DNA of 64,000 bases, from the NCBI GenBank assembly GCA_905214625.1, contig CAJMMQ010000002.1, forward strand, positions 1 through 64,000. The letters are read 5' to 3'. A program made the translations under genes and the position numbers. This DNA comes from an uncultured bacterium (GTDB lineage Bacteria; Bacteroidota; Bacteroidia; Bacteroidales; Bacteroidaceae). Position 1 is the stretch's first letter; each line of letters starts with the position of its first letter. Shown here in pieces: positions 35,675 to 46,200 of the stretch. The notes beneath the pieces were generated by a model. That model had not been told where the DNA came from. It did not search any database and worked only from the letters and a program-made list of their open reading frames with translations.

Positions 35675-37987
35675 TCAGAACTTCAGCGATGCTGAGAACT
35701 CTACTGTGAACGGGCGCAGGTAGCTTCCTGTCATCAGATGTCCGTCATACTGCTTGGCCTCGTCCTTTGTGATAAGCTCGGCTCCTGCGATGCTTCCCTT
35801 TGCGCCTGTCTGGTTGAGGAAGTTAACCACTGTGCAGCCTAAAGACAGTTTCTTGTTAACCTGCCAGTTGATGCCGCCGAAGGTCTCCCAGTGACCGTTG
35901 AAGTAGTAAGCCTCGTTGATGTTGGCGTAAGTCTTGCTGAAGTAGCGGAAGCTTGTCCATATCTTGAGGTCTTTTGTTATCATGTAGCTCGGGTCTATCT
36001 CGATAAGCACTTCAGGAATCTCGGCCACGATGTTGCCGGTGGCGTTGATAGTGCCTACATATCCGTCTGAGAATGTCACAGAGGTTTCATACTTCTTGTA
36101 TGTCGGCTTCTGGTATGTGAAGAGGAAGTGCAGGTCGAAGCCCTTGAACGGGTGAGCCACAACGTCTGTTGTCCATCCTATTGTCTGTATGTCGTATGTC
36201 AGCGGTGCGGCCATAATCTCGCCGTTGTGCTGCAGGTTGAGCGTAGAGTTGTTGTTTGTCTTCGAGATGTATGAGAAGAGCGATGTAAGGCTCAGCCAAG
36301 AGTTGTTGTAATAGATACCGGCACGTCCAAGCGGAACAGAAATCTTGTCGGTGTTAGGCAGTGTTGCCGGTGCGAAATTCTCGAATTTAGGATGCTGCAC
36401 GATGTATGTGAAGTCGCCTGTCAGACCGAAGTTGTTTGTAAGCTTGTATGTTGCGGCAGCAGTGAGAGAGTAGTTCAGCCAGTCGTAGTCGAGCGAAGTC
36501 GGCTTGATAACGGTTCCGTCGGCAGCAGTTGCTCCGATATGATAGTCAGAGAAGCGTCCTACATACTCGCCGTTGGCATTCTTTACGGCAGCGTTCTCGC
36601 CTCTTAGCGTCTGCCACTCTATACGTCCGCCGTAGTAAACGTTAAGTTTCGGAGTGATGTCCCAGTCGTGTGTGATATAGAGGGCGAGCTTGTTCTCATG
36701 GCCTTTGTAATACTCTGAAGCATTCTTGTTGAAGTCATAGAAATAATTGCTGTATCTGTTGGCATCATAAAGTCTTACGGCATAGCCTCCGTCGGCAGGC
36801 ACGCTCTGGTCATACATAGTGGTGTTTGAGGTGTAGTCGATGTCGTAATACCATTCGTTCAGGCCTACACGCAAAGTGGAGTTTGAAAATTTCTTCGACA
36901 GCTCAGAGGTAAACAATATCTCGTCGATGTCGCCGCTGTTAAGGCACGACATACGTGTCTGCACATACTGGCCGTCGTAGGGCTTAAGCTGTCCGTCGAT
37001 GCCGCGCATTACATAGTTGTAGCTGCTGTTGTCCTTAACATTGATAAGCGACATAGGCGTCTGATAAACCAGTGCGCCGTGGGCGTTGTCGTAGCGTCCG
37101 ATGATTTTCCATGTCAGTCCGTTGTCCCACTTGTATGTGTTCATGAGCGTAACCTCGCTTGAGCGGTTCTCTGAAGCGTCATACAGCGTGGTCTGCTTCA
37201 GCTCGCCCGTGCGCATGTCGCGGTAGACGATGTTGTTGTCGGTAGGCAGATAAGATGTAGTTCCGAGCTTGAAGTCGCCATACTCCTTCACACTTCCGTC
37301 GCCTACGTATATGAATGGTGCCGACTGTGTGGCAAAGGTGTACACGGGGTGGCTGTTAGAGTAATGGTAAATGGCTGTAAACTCACCGCGGCCCTTGTCG
37401 TAGAGCTTTGTCAGGGCAGCCTTGTATATCTGGGTGCGGTCCTGATAAGGAGTGAGCTTGATGTTGAATGTTCCCGGGTCGAAGTCCTGATACATGTTTG
37501 CGCTGTAATACCAGCCCTTGCCCATTGAGCCGTTGAGGTTGAGCGAGAACTCCTGAAGGCCGAAGTGGTTCGACTTGTAGTCGAGCTTTCCGTGGAAGCC
37601 TTCCTGTCCGAGCTGGGTGAAAGAGTTGACGGCATATCCGATGTTACCGGTTGTGATGGCCGTCTCAGATATCTTCAGAAGTCCCACATGACTCAGACTT
37701 GCATCCGAGCGCCAGTTGGAGTTCACAGAGTGTGGGTTGGTGGCATAAGTCACGGGCAGTCCGTTCTCGAGCACGTTGACGTCTGCCGAAGGCAAACCTA
37801 TCTGAATCTCACGCGGACCGTTAGCGCTCGCTGCATTGAGCATAACGTTGCGGTTGCCTTCCTCTTTAGAGGAACTCTCACCTTTACCCTTATTATTGTC
37901 TGTCTGTGCCTGCGCACATGTCAGGGCAAACAACGGCAGGAGCACAACCATGCCAAGTTTTGTTGACGTTTGACTGAATATCTTCAT
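35675..37987 (-). CDS. TonB-dependent receptor-like outer-membrane protein of the sucrose locus
   Basis: About 770 residues. A signal peptide (GMVVLLPLFALTCAQA) is followed by a short charged linker, a plug-like region (IQIGLPSADVNVLENGLPV), and a long beta-barrel ending in FTVEFSASLKF. There is no CarboxypepD-like N-terminal domain of the kind seen in SusC, and no susD gene follows, so it is not a SusCD pair. It is expected to import sucrose, raffinose or small fructo-oligosaccharides across the outer membrane for the hydrolases encoded downstream. The frame is open upstream to 38101, but the signal peptide starts at the ATG at 37987 (37993 is an alternative). An exact -7 box is 47 bases upstream of that ATG. 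Confidence 0.83.
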   Translation of the reverse strand: MKIFSQTSTKLGMVVLLPLFALTCAQAQTDNNKGKGESSSKEEGNRNVMLNAASANGPREIQIGLPSADVNVLENGLPVTYATNPHSVNSNWRSDASLSHVGLLKISETAITTGNIGYAVNSFTQLGQEGFHGKLDYKSNHFGLQEFSLNLNGSMGKGWYYSANMYQDFDPGTFNIKLTPYQDRTQIYKAALTKLYDKGRGEFTAIYHYSNSHPVYTFATQSAPFIYVGDGSVKEYGDFKLGTTSYLPTDNNIVYRDMRTGELKQTTLYDASENRSSEVTLMNTYKWDNGLTWKIIGRYDNAHGALVYQTPMSLINVKDNSSYNYVMRGIDGQLKPYDGQYVQTRMSCLNSGDIDEILFTSELSKKFSNSTLRVGLNEWYYDIDYTSNTTMYDQSVPADGGYAVRLYDANRYSNYFYDFNKNASEYYKGHENKLALYITHDWDITPKLNVYYGGRIEWQTLRGENAAVKNANGEYVGRFSDYHIGATAADGTVIKPTSLDYDWLNYSLTAAATYKLTNNFGLTGDFTYIVQHPKFENFAPATLPNTDKISVPLGRAGIYYNNSWLSLTSLFSYISKTNNNSTLNLQHNGEIMAAPLTYDIQTIGWTTDVVAHPFKGFDLHFLFTYQKPTYKKYETSVTFSDGYVGTINATGNIVAEIPEVLIEIDPSYMITKDLKIWTSFRYFSKTYANINEAYYFNGHWETFGGINWQVNKKLSLGCTVVNFLNQTGAKGSIAGAELITKDEAKQYDGHLMTGSYLRPFTVEFSASLKF

Positions 37988-38033
37988 AATCATCAAAAGT
38001 TTTATTTGTTTAGTTATGTAAAATTTTCGGTTG

Positions 38034-38041
38034 CAAATGTA
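38034..38041 (-). promoter_or_regulatory. candidate promoter -7 box of the sucrose operon
   Basis: Minus-strand TACATTTG, an exact TAnnTTTG match 47 bases upstream of the receptor ATG. The -33 side is weak (TTTAGG at a longer spacing), as expected for a promoter that depends on the hybrid sensor next door. No operator half-sites were identified with confidence. Confidence 0.45.
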
Positions 38042-38344
38042 ACGTATATTGTGTGTGGCATGCCTAAAATATGTTTCCTGAGGATAGAAAAAATCGTTCA
38101 TGAAACAAAATTAATATAATTTGAACGTTTATTGATATTGGCGGACACAATTTTCAAGCTAATTTTATCATATAGAAATGTTTGTTGACAAATTAAACCC
38201 CAATTAAGTAACATGTTTTCATATCTTCTTGACACAACTGTATGTCGACAATACTTATTTTACTCCAAATTTGTCATTAGTCATATAGCTTACATCTATA
38301 AGTACATTTTACAGCCACGTTGTATTTGGATTTTTCACTTTTAG

Positions 38345-38540
38345 TTTTTCATTTCTTATGAAAAGCCCTATGGTTTACGGACAAAAAGTGGGCCACTTTT
38401 ACATGAAAAGTGGGCCGTTTACGAGTTGTAAACGGCCCACTAACGGTATGAAACAAAAGCGGTATTGTTTGCTTAACATATTGCACCTTTACGCATGGTA
38501 AATGTTTAATATGAAAGAGAAAACCGTGCGAATTGTTACG
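38345..38540. repeat. degenerate dispersed intergenic element, copy B, with hairpin
   Basis: Contains the 17-mer AAAAGTGGGCCACTTTT (38384-38400), identical to 28886-28902, and then TGAAAAGTGG as in that copy. A perfect 14-base stem (38409-38422 with 38428-38441, loop GAGTT) follows. It may stop transcription of the sensor gene, which ends 170 bases away, but has no T-run. The rest of the 38042-38610 gap is AT-rich and shows no gene. Confidence 0.65.
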
Positions 38541-38610
38541 ATTTTCACGGCCTTTTGACGAAGACATGAAAACACGGCGCGACACACGCCATAAAAATAA
38601 GCTGAAAACG

Positions 38611-41247
38611 CTACTCCCGGCCCTCGTTGGGCAGATGGCCAAAATAGTCTTTAAAGCATTTGGTGAAGTATGAGGGCGACGAAAAACCTACGTCGTAGGA
38701 TATCTCCGACACGGTTTTCGACGTTGTGCGCAGCAGCTGCTCGGCGGCCTTCAGGCGCGTTATGCGTATTATCTCAACGGGCGACGAACCTGTGAGCTGC
38801 TTCACCTTACGGTAGAGCTGCACGCGACTAAGGCCGAGTTCGGCGGCAAGAGTCTCAACGTTAAGGTCGGAGTCGGCCAGATGAACTTTCAGACGGTTTC
38901 TGAAGTCGTCAACAAAGCGTTTGTCGGGGTCGTCACCCACGCGCTCCTCCTCGGTCTCGGTGCCCGAATATATAAACTTCAGCTTCATGCGCTCATTCAG
39001 CAGGTTGCGCACTCGCGACAGCAGCACGCTGCTGCTGAAGGGCTTGGTTATGTAGGCGTCGGCTCCGCAGTCGTAGCCCTCGGCGCGCTGGTCGTCGAAG
39101 GTGCGCGCCGTTAGCAGTATCACGGGTATGTGGCTTGTGGCCGTCTCGCCTTTAAGCCTGCTGCACATCTCCAGTCCGTCCATAACAGGCATCATGACGT
39201 CGCTGATAACTATGTCGGGCACATACTTCATGCAGAGGGCCAGACCTTCGCGGCCGTCGGATGCACACTTTACGTCGTATTGCGGCGACAGCAGGCTCAC
39301 AATGTAGTCCTTCACGTCGCTGTTGTCGTCAACCACCACCACCGACCTGCGCTCGCCGTCGGGCTGTGCCGTCATCATCTCCACGCCCGCGCTTGGCGGC
39401 ATGTCTGCCGGCACGCTCTCGATAAGCTCCACGCCGCTCATGTCAGGCTGCTCCACTATAGCCGCGCCGGGCTGTGTAAGCGGAAGGCTTACTGTGAACA
39501 CGGCCCCGCCATCGGCGTTGGCCTCGGCCGCCACCTGTCCGCGGTGAAGCTCCACAAAGGCTTTTACTATGGCAAGGCCTATGCCCGTGCCGCCGCGGTT
39601 TTCGGAAGACGCCTGGAAAAAGCGGTCGAACACATGGGGTATCTTGTCGCGCGGAATGCCTATGCCCGTATCGCTTACGGTCAGGCGTGCCATTCCGTCG
39701 CCGGCCGTAAGCGTAACGCTGACGCTGCCGCCCTTGCGGTTGTATTTTATGGCGTTGCTGATAAGATTGTAGCATATGCGCTCCACCTTGTAGAGGTCGG
39801 CCTCTATGACAATATCGTTGCCGCTGTCAACGCTAATCTCCACGTCCTTGCTGTCGGCCAGCGGCTCAAAGCTGGCCACCCACTGGCCTAAACAGTCAGA
39901 CAGGCTGAAACGGCTTACGGTGAGCTGCATCTTGCCGTTTTGAATTTTGCGCAGGTCGAGAATTTCGCCCACAAGCCTCAGCATAACGTCTATATTCTTC
40001 CTTACAAGGCAGAGCATTGAGCGCTGCTGTGTGGTAAGATTGTCGGCCTCGAGCATGCGCCTCACGGGGTCGGCAATGAGCGTTAGCGGCGTGCGGAACT
40101 CGTGACTCACGTTGGTGAAGAACACCAGCTTGGCGTTGGCTGCATCCTCTCGCATGCGCCGCTTTACTACGATGGTGCGGTAAAAGGCTGCAAACGAAAG
40201 CACCAGCAATACAAGGATGATGATAAACATCATGAGATATATTTTCTGGTGACTGTACTGTGTAAGATACATGTTCACACGGTCGTGCATCATGTTGAGC
40301 TTGTCGTTTAGCTTGTTCATCTCTTCGGCCTGCATCAGCAGCACCTCGGCGTTGTCTTTGGTTACGAGGGCTGTCTTCATCAGGTTCTCGCGCTGGTAGG
40401 GATGCTTCTCAAGAATGCTCATGGCCAGCTGCATAACCATGTCGCCACGCGTGGGATAGATATACGACGCGTCTAATATGCCGTCGCGCACCAGCTCTAT
40501 GCCGCCTCCCTTGCCGGGCAGGGCGTCGATGCCGATAAACTTTATGCGGCCTGCCAGTCCGCGTGCCTGGGCTGCCTGACGCGCTCCGAGGGCCATGCGG
40601 TCGTTGTGTGCAAACACGTAGTCGATGTTGCCGCCCACGCTGTCGAGCATGGCCTCCATGGCCTTGCGCCCGCTCTGCTGCATCCATGTGCCGCTGCTCA
40701 CGGCCACCAGCTCTATGCCCGGATAGTGCTTCAGGGCGTCGGCAAAGCCCTGATGGCGCTCTATGGCCGGCGACGAGCCTTTAAGGCCCGTAATCTCCAA
40801 GACACGCCCCTTGCCGCCAAGGCGCGACGCGATATACTCGCCCATGGTGCGCCCCATCTTCAAGTTGTCGGCACCGATAAAGGCCGTGTATTTGTCTGAA
40901 CCGGTCTTGCGGTCGAAAAGTATTACGGGTATGCCTTTGTTGTATGCGTTCTCGATGGCCGGCGTAACGGTGTTAATCTGGTTTGGGGCAACGATGAGTA
41001 TGTCTACGCCGTCGCTTACAAAGTTGTTTATCTGCTCTGTCTGCCTTACGTTGTCGTCGTTGGCCGAAGCCACCCTCAACGTGACGTTGTCGTAAAGATA
41101 AGTGCCGGCAAGCATCTCGGTGTTGAGCTTTTCGCGCCAGATGTCCTCGCTGCACTGCGACATAGCTATAACATACTCCTTACGGTCGGAACAGGCCGTC
41201 ATGAGCGTTAACATCAATAAAGACAAAACGTAAGCAATATTTTTCAT
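38611..41247 (-). CDS. hybrid two-component sensor with periplasmic sugar-binding domain
   Basis: An 878-residue one-protein signalling system of the HTCS type. In order: signal/anchor (LSLLMLTLMTAC), a periplasmic-binding-protein-like domain (about 25-300, with DIWREKLN, ILIVAPNQ, DRKTGSDKYTAFIGADN), a transmembrane helix (about 332-352), a histidine kinase (NVSHEFRTPL with His382, then GTGIGLAIVKAF), a receiver domain (VISDVMMPVMDG with Asp683), and an AraC-type HTH (ETLAAELGLSRVQLYRKVK, DVGFSSPSYFTKCFKDYF). The sugar-binding-protein sensor resembles the known fructose sensor of Bacteroides thetaiotaomicron (BT1754), so fructose is the likely ligand here. It lies upstream of the receptor gene and would activate that operon. 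The frame runs back to 41469, but the membrane anchor begins at the ATG at 41247. Confidence 0.92.
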   Translation of the reverse strand: MKNIAYVLSLLMLTLMTACSDRKEYVIAMSQCSEDIWREKLNTEMLAGTYLYDNVTLRVASANDDNVRQTEQINNFVSDGVDILIVAPNQINTVTPAIENAYNKGIPVILFDRKTGSDKYTAFIGADNLKMGRTMGEYIASRLGGKGRVLEITGLKGSSPAIERHQGFADALKHYPGIELVAVSSGTWMQQSGRKAMEAMLDSVGGNIDYVFAHNDRMALGARQAAQARGLAGRIKFIGIDALPGKGGGIELVRDGILDASYIYPTRGDMVMQLAMSILEKHPYQRENLMKTALVTKDNAEVLLMQAEEMNKLNDKLNMMHDRVNMYLTQYSHQKIYLMMFIIILVLLVLSFAAFYRTIVVKRRMREDAANAKLVFFTNVSHEFRTPLTLIADPVRRMLEADNLTTQQRSMLCLVRKNIDVMLRLVGEILDLRKIQNGKMQLTVSRFSLSDCLGQWVASFEPLADSKDVEISVDSGNDIVIEADLYKVERICYNLISNAIKYNRKGGSVSVTLTAGDGMARLTVSDTGIGIPRDKIPHVFDRFFQASSENRGGTGIGLAIVKAFVELHRGQVAAEANADGGAVFTVSLPLTQPGAAIVEQPDMSGVELIESVPADMPPSAGVEMMTAQPDGERRSVVVVDDNSDVKDYIVSLLSPQYDVKCASDGREGLALCMKYVPDIVISDVMMPVMDGLEMCSRLKGETATSHIPVILLTARTFDDQRAEGYDCGADAYITKPFSSSVLLSRVRNLLNERMKLKFIYSGTETEEERVGDDPDKRFVDDFRNRLKVHLADSDLNVETLAAELGLSRVQLYRKVKQLTGSSPVEIIRITRLKAAEQLLRTTSKTVSEISYDVGFSSPSYFTKCFKDYFGHLPNEGRE

Positions 41248-41298
41248 AGTCTGACCTCTGTTGGTTAATGCCTCACATAAGAGGCTATCCTGCATTGG

Positions 41299-41376
41299 AT
41301 AAAAAAACTTTTTTGAAAGAAAGAGCAGCGGCACGCATGCCGTAGGAAACGGGCGGCCAACATGCCGCTGCTCTTT
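41299..41376 (-). terminator. cysS terminator
   Basis: A 14-base perfect stem AAAGAGCAGCGGCA (41320-41333) with its complement at 41363-41376, followed on the minus strand by CTTTCAAAAAAGTTTTTTT. It lies about 150 bases beyond the cysS stop and before the sensor gene. Confidence 0.75.
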
Positions 41377-41528
41377 ATATATTATATAAGATGTGTAAAC
41401 AAAAGCATCATACGGATGCCCTGCTGAAGCTGCGGGCTGGCCGCCGACAGGCCGGCATAACGCTGCCAAAGGATTTGGCAGGCACGACAGACATACACAT
41501 CACAGGTTTCAGTAACATTACATCAACA

Positions 41529-43019
41529 TTATTTGTCGAGTTTCCACACGCAGCCGTCCTTGGTGTCCTTCACCTCGAATCCGGCGGCGGCCAGCTCGTC
41601 GCGTATGCGGTCGCTTGTGGCCCAGTCTTTCTCGGCCTTGGCCTTAGCCCTGAGGCTCAGCACCATGTCCACCACCTTGCCGTAGGCTTCCTCGCGTGCG
41701 TCAGACGAGTTGCCCTTCTCTTCCTTCAGTCCGAGCAGGTCGAGGGCAAAGAGGCGCATCGTGTCGGCAAGTTCCTTCAGGCATCCGGCACATATCGTTG
41801 CCTTATGATCGAGCAGCTTGTTAACCACTCCGCAGGCTTCAAACAGATAGCTGATAACCTGAGGTGTGGCAAGGTCGTCGTTCATGGCGTCGTAGCACTT
41901 CTGGCGCAGGTTCTTCACAAACTCCTCGGTCTGCGCGTCGCACTTGTCTGACACGGGCACGCGGTCTAAGTCGGCGATGCCTGACATCAGTCGGGCCAGT
42001 CCCTTCTCGCTTGCCAGCAGGGCTTCGTTAGAGAAGTCTACCGTGCCGCGGTAGTGGGCAGAGAGGATGAAGAAGCGTATCGTCATGGGCGAATAAGCCT
42101 TGTCGAGGCTCGGATGGTTGCCCGTGAAGAACTGCTCGAGCGTGATGAAGTTGCCGAGGCTCTTGCCCATCTTCTGTCCGTTGATGGTTATCATGTTGTT
42201 GTGCATCCAGTATTTCACCATCTGGTCGCCCTGGCTTGCCACGGCCTGCGCTATCTCGCACTCATGATGCGGGAACACGAGGTCCATGCCTCCGCCGTGA
42301 ATGTCGAAGTGGTCGCCCAAATACTTGCGTCCCATGGCCGTACACTCGCAGTGCCATCCGGGGAAACCGTCGCTCCAGGGGCTCGGCCAGCGCATTATGT
42401 GCTCGGGCTGCGCCTTCTTCCACAAAGCGAAGTCGGCCTGGTTGCGCTTCTCGCCCACACCGTCGAGCTGGCGGCTGGCGTTGATAACGTCGTCGAGGTT
42501 GCGTCCCGACAGTATGCCGTAGTGGTATTTCTCGTTATATTTTGCAATGTCGAAATAAATACTGCCGTTGCTCTCATAGGCAAAGCCGTTGTCTATAATC
42601 TGCTTCACCAGCTCCTCCTGCTCAATGATGTGTCCCGTGGCGTGAGGCTCAATGCTTGGCGGCAGCACGTTGAGCGCCTTCATGGCATCGTGATAGCGGT
42701 TGGTGTAGTGCTGTGCTATCTCCATCGGCTCGAGCTGCTCAAGCCTTGCCTTTTTAGCAATTTTGTCGTCTCCATCGTCGGCATCATGCTCCAGATGGCC
42801 CACGTCGGTTATGTTTCTGACGTAGCGCACCTTATAGCCCTGATGCTTGAGGTAGCGGAACAGGATGTCGAAGGTTATAGCAGGGCGTGCATGCCCAAGA
42901 TGCGGGTCGCCATAAACAGTAGGACCACACACATACATGCCCACATTAGGGCTGTGTATTGGCACAAAAAGCTCCTTGCGGCGACTCAGCGTGTTATATA
43001 TAAAAAACTTTTGTTCCAT
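41529..43019 (-). CDS. cysS: cysteinyl-tRNA synthetase
   Basis: A 496-residue cytoplasmic class I aminoacyl-tRNA synthetase that charges tRNA-Cys. The HIGH motif is PHLGHARP near the start, preceded by the zinc-ligand cysteine in [14 protein letters not shown]. The KMSKS loop reads KMGKSLGN. The remaining zinc ligands lie in WHCECTAMG and PHHECEIAQ. The anticodon-binding helical domain and the C-terminal end are complete. The length is normal. It has its own near-perfect promoter and a terminator, so it is probably independent of the fimbrial operon that ends upstream of it. Confidence 0.97.
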   Translation of the reverse strand: MEQKFFIYNTLSRRKELFVPIHSPNVGMYVCGPTVYGDPHLGHARPAITFDILFRYLKHQGYKVRYVRNITDVGHLEHDADDGDDKIAKKARLEQLEPMEIAQHYTNRYHDAMKALNVLPPSIEPHATGHIIEQEELVKQIIDNGFAYESNGSIYFDIAKYNEKYHYGILSGRNLDDVINASRQLDGVGEKRNQADFALWKKAQPEHIMRWPSPWSDGFPGWHCECTAMGRKYLGDHFDIHGGGMDLVFPHHECEIAQAVASQGDQMVKYWMHNNMITINGQKMGKSLGNFITLEQFFTGNHPSLDKAYSPMTIRFFILSAHYRGTVDFSNEALLASEKGLARLMSGIADLDRVPVSDKCDAQTEEFVKNLRQKCYDAMNDDLATPQVISYLFEACGVVNKLLDHKATICAGCLKELADTMRLFALDLLGLKEEKGNSSDAREEAYGKVVDMVLSLRAKAKAEKDWATSDRIRDELAAAGFEVKDTKDGCVWKLDK

Positions 43020-43072
43020 ATCTTATTGTTTAAATTTAAACATACCATTAAAAAAATGCAGCTTATCTTATG

Positions 43073-43103
43073 CAAAGATAACGCAAATCATCGGTTTAGC
43101 AAA
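43073..43103 (-). promoter_or_regulatory. cysS promoter
   Basis: Minus-strand TTTG (43100-43103), 19 bases, TATCTTTG (43073-43080): a complete match to the Bacteroidetes consensus. It is about 54 bases upstream of the ATG. Confidence 0.65.
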
Positions 43104-43140
43104 ATCAACACGCTTTTTTTTGAAAAAAGGAACAACAGCA

Positions 43141-43196
43141 TCATAAGTCCTATAAGTCTCATTCCTCCCAGCTTTCCCATCACTCCCATTAAAAAA
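43141..43196. repeat. TCCCAT/AAGTCC-type low-complexity repeat
   Basis: CATAAGTCCTATAAGTCTCA, then further TCCCA units. Similar units occur at 60861-60882 and 63030-63110. They sit in intergenic DNA beside terminators. The A-run at 43191-43196 belongs to the terminator that follows. Confidence 0.5.
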
Positions 43197-43221
43197 GGCG
43201 GGGCATCCTCACGGACACCCC
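43190..43221 (-). terminator. fimbrial operon terminator
   Basis: On the minus strand GGGGTGTCC-GTGA-GGATGCCCC (43200-43221, two G-T pairs) is followed by GCCTTTTTT. It lies 38 bases after the stop of the last fimbrial gene. Confidence 0.7.
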
Positions 43222-43258
43222 TACCCAACTACAATCTGACCCAACGGCCTAAAAAAAC

Positions 43259-46200
43259 TTACCTAACTCTTATTTTCGTTACCTGTGACCCTGTTGCGGT
43301 GTTTGTACGTACGATTACCATACCACTCTCAACACCGTTCAAGGTACAAGTATAGTTACCGTTGGGCATTACTTTCTTCAGAAGTGCGCCGCCAGCCGAC
43401 CATACGCTCACTGAACGCAGAGCCGTGTCTGACGTAACGACAACCTGGCGCGGAACGATAGAGCTTACGCTGACGTTGCCGTCGGCGCCCGTTTCGGTTA
43501 TGCCTGTTGTACCCGAGCCGTGACCTATCAGGAAGTAGCGGCCGTATGACGGACCGTTCACCGTGAGCTGATAGCCTTCGTGGAGCGGTGTCTCGCTCTG
43601 CAGCTCGGCGTCGTAGATAGCGGCATCCTTAACGGCTGCCACGCCGCTGAACGTAAGAGTTACCACTGAGCCGTCGGCTGCCGTAACGCCTAACGGTATG
43701 CGCTGTGCGTCTTTCAGCTGGTTGACGCTCACTGCCGTGTTGCCGGCTACGGTGTAAACCTTAGGAGCGTTGTCGGCATTGCCTGTCAGTCCGCTAATCA
43801 TCTGTGCATCCTCCATGCCGAAGCCGTTGCTTGCCGAAGCAGCATAGCGCACAGCCGCGCTGCTTGAGCCTTCAGCGTCTTCTGCCGTTATCTTGAGAGA
43901 AACAGGTGCAGGAATTGGCAAATTCGACGCACCCATCTCCTGCATATCAGCCATAAACGTTACGGTTACGCCATCGGTTGCAGTGGCAGGATCAGCAGCC
44001 TCAACATAAAATACAGAATAAGGAACTGCAAGATATTTTCCTTCAGACCACGTCTTAGTATCGGCATCGTATGTCACTGCTGTTGAAGTCACATCAGAAT
44101 TATACCAATATTTCTGTGCCAGCACGTCGCTATTGGCAGCAACAAACGCCTGGACATCGAGCGAAGCCATAAACGGATTACCTACCATCAGATACTTGCC
44201 GTCAGCAGACGGAGTAAGCGTAACTGTAACTTTATCAGAATGAACATACGTATACGGATCACTGCGATCAACCATGTTGCTGACAAGCAGCTTGCCTGCA
44301 TTATCACGATTCAATGTTCCTGTACTTACTTTATAGCTTGCATCAGCCTTCGGGAAACGGAACAGCAATGATGTAGCATCTTTAAGTACACCCTTGATAG
44401 AGAATCCGCCACCTGCAACATAAGGCACGCTTGCGTCGTTGTATGCAGAGCTCCATTCTGTAGTATTAAATGACACCGAAGTATTTGGTGTCTGTTCTTC
44501 TACAATCGTTGCTCCTGTACTCCAGCTGCGCTGGTAAACGGCAGGATTCAGACGGCTATAGTCTGTTGTATTGAACGTTATATCCTTGAAATACTCTGTC
44601 TCTTGCTTTCCTGTTGTAGGAGCATACCAGTCGCCAGCAACAACGCCCTGCAGCGGTGTGCTTACGGCTGTCCACTGTCCCGGAGTAACCTCCACGTCTG
44701 TCCATGCCTTGTTATAGAGCAGCTGCTCAGCATGCAGCATCTGTGCGCCCAATTCAAAGTGGATGTCGCGGCAGATATTCACGCGGTAGCGCTGAGTGGT
44801 GAGTGCTCCGTCTTTTTCATAAGCCATCAGGTCATACTGAATATTCTCTGTCGGCAGTTCCATATAATCCGGACGGCTCGTATTTACCCATCCATTACCG
44901 CCATCTCCAAATCCTGCTATGTAAAGTTCAGCCTTGCTGTCTTTAGGCATGATGACATTAGAGAACAGCATCGGCACGAAGCCTTTGTCTGTTGTATTTT
45001 CAGTATTATCAGTATATGTGCCGTCAGTATTCTTCAGGTCTGTAGCATCGGCACGCTTCCAGTTGGCATCATTGTTCCAGTTACTCGTAGCACCGGTTCC
45101 ATTCCATACCAGATATTCTGGCACAACATTCATATCAACTGTAAACTTTCCAAAACAAGCATTTGTGGTATTATTACCATGCTCTTCAAAATGTACGGCA
45201 AAAGTATAGGTATATCCTTCCTTTGGTTGGAAACGGAAACCATTTGCCTGTGTAGTCTGCGTATCAAAATATATTTCCATATAGTCCTCAAAAGAAGACT
45301 GATCGTCATATTCTTCTGCACGCAATGACTTTAATGTACCTATCGGCAATGAATATTCACTAAAATCCGCAGGGAAATAAGTATCATTCTTATATGCAGG
45401 ATCATCCGTGTCGACAAGATATATTTTGTTGTAAACATCTGGAGATATAGAAGTAATCATGCCAATATAACTTGCACCATCAGACACTAATTGAGCACCA
45501 CGCAAATTAACTTTTATCGGCTGATTGACAGAAGTAGACTCAATTTGGCTCAAGCCTATACGTAGTCCCGGATTAAAGTCATCTGCAGGATATTTTACGG
45601 CATTAAAACCTGCATGCAACTGTGGTGCGTCACCTGAAGCATTAAGTTCCAGCGGTATATACGACCAACAAACTTTTGCCCACATATCATCACTGATACT
45701 TCCATCAGGCGATTTAAGTGTAGGTATAGGCTGAATAACCAACTGTAAGCCTGACTTCAAAAGAGTTATATCAAGATTCTCTTTATGTAAGACAAGTCGT
45801 GCATGTATACCTTCATCAACGGTCTTGGTCGTAATATAATAATTGATTATATCAATCATATTCTGCGACAGGTTAACCGTTTGTCCGTCAATAGTCTCAT
45901 GGTCACCTGCCGTCACATCTGTAAGGTTTTCTTTGTCTGGATAAATGTCGCGGAATGTAGTAAGTGCGCTTAATAACGTCACATTACCATACTCTGGATT
46001 TTCAGCCAAGAATTCATCTTCAGTACCAAAGAACCAGTCGAAATAAACGCCTTTATCTATTATTATATAAGACTCTGTTCCGTCTTCTTCTGATACAGGC
46101 ACACGCATCTGAGCAGAGAAATTGAATATCTGTCCGGCACAGAAATCTGTTGTCGGGTCAACAACCTCACCATTAACACGAAGCAGTGTTTGAGCTGTAA

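Noticed and set aside
35675-37987. Calling the receptor a SusC
   Set aside because: No CarboxypepD-like N-terminal domain and no adjacent susD, so the name TonB-dependent receptor-like is safer.
42054-43355. 433-codon + strand frame opposite cysS
   Set aside because: It is antisense to cysS, which has all its motifs. The frame has no recognisable domain and runs across the cysS promoter and the fimbrial terminator.
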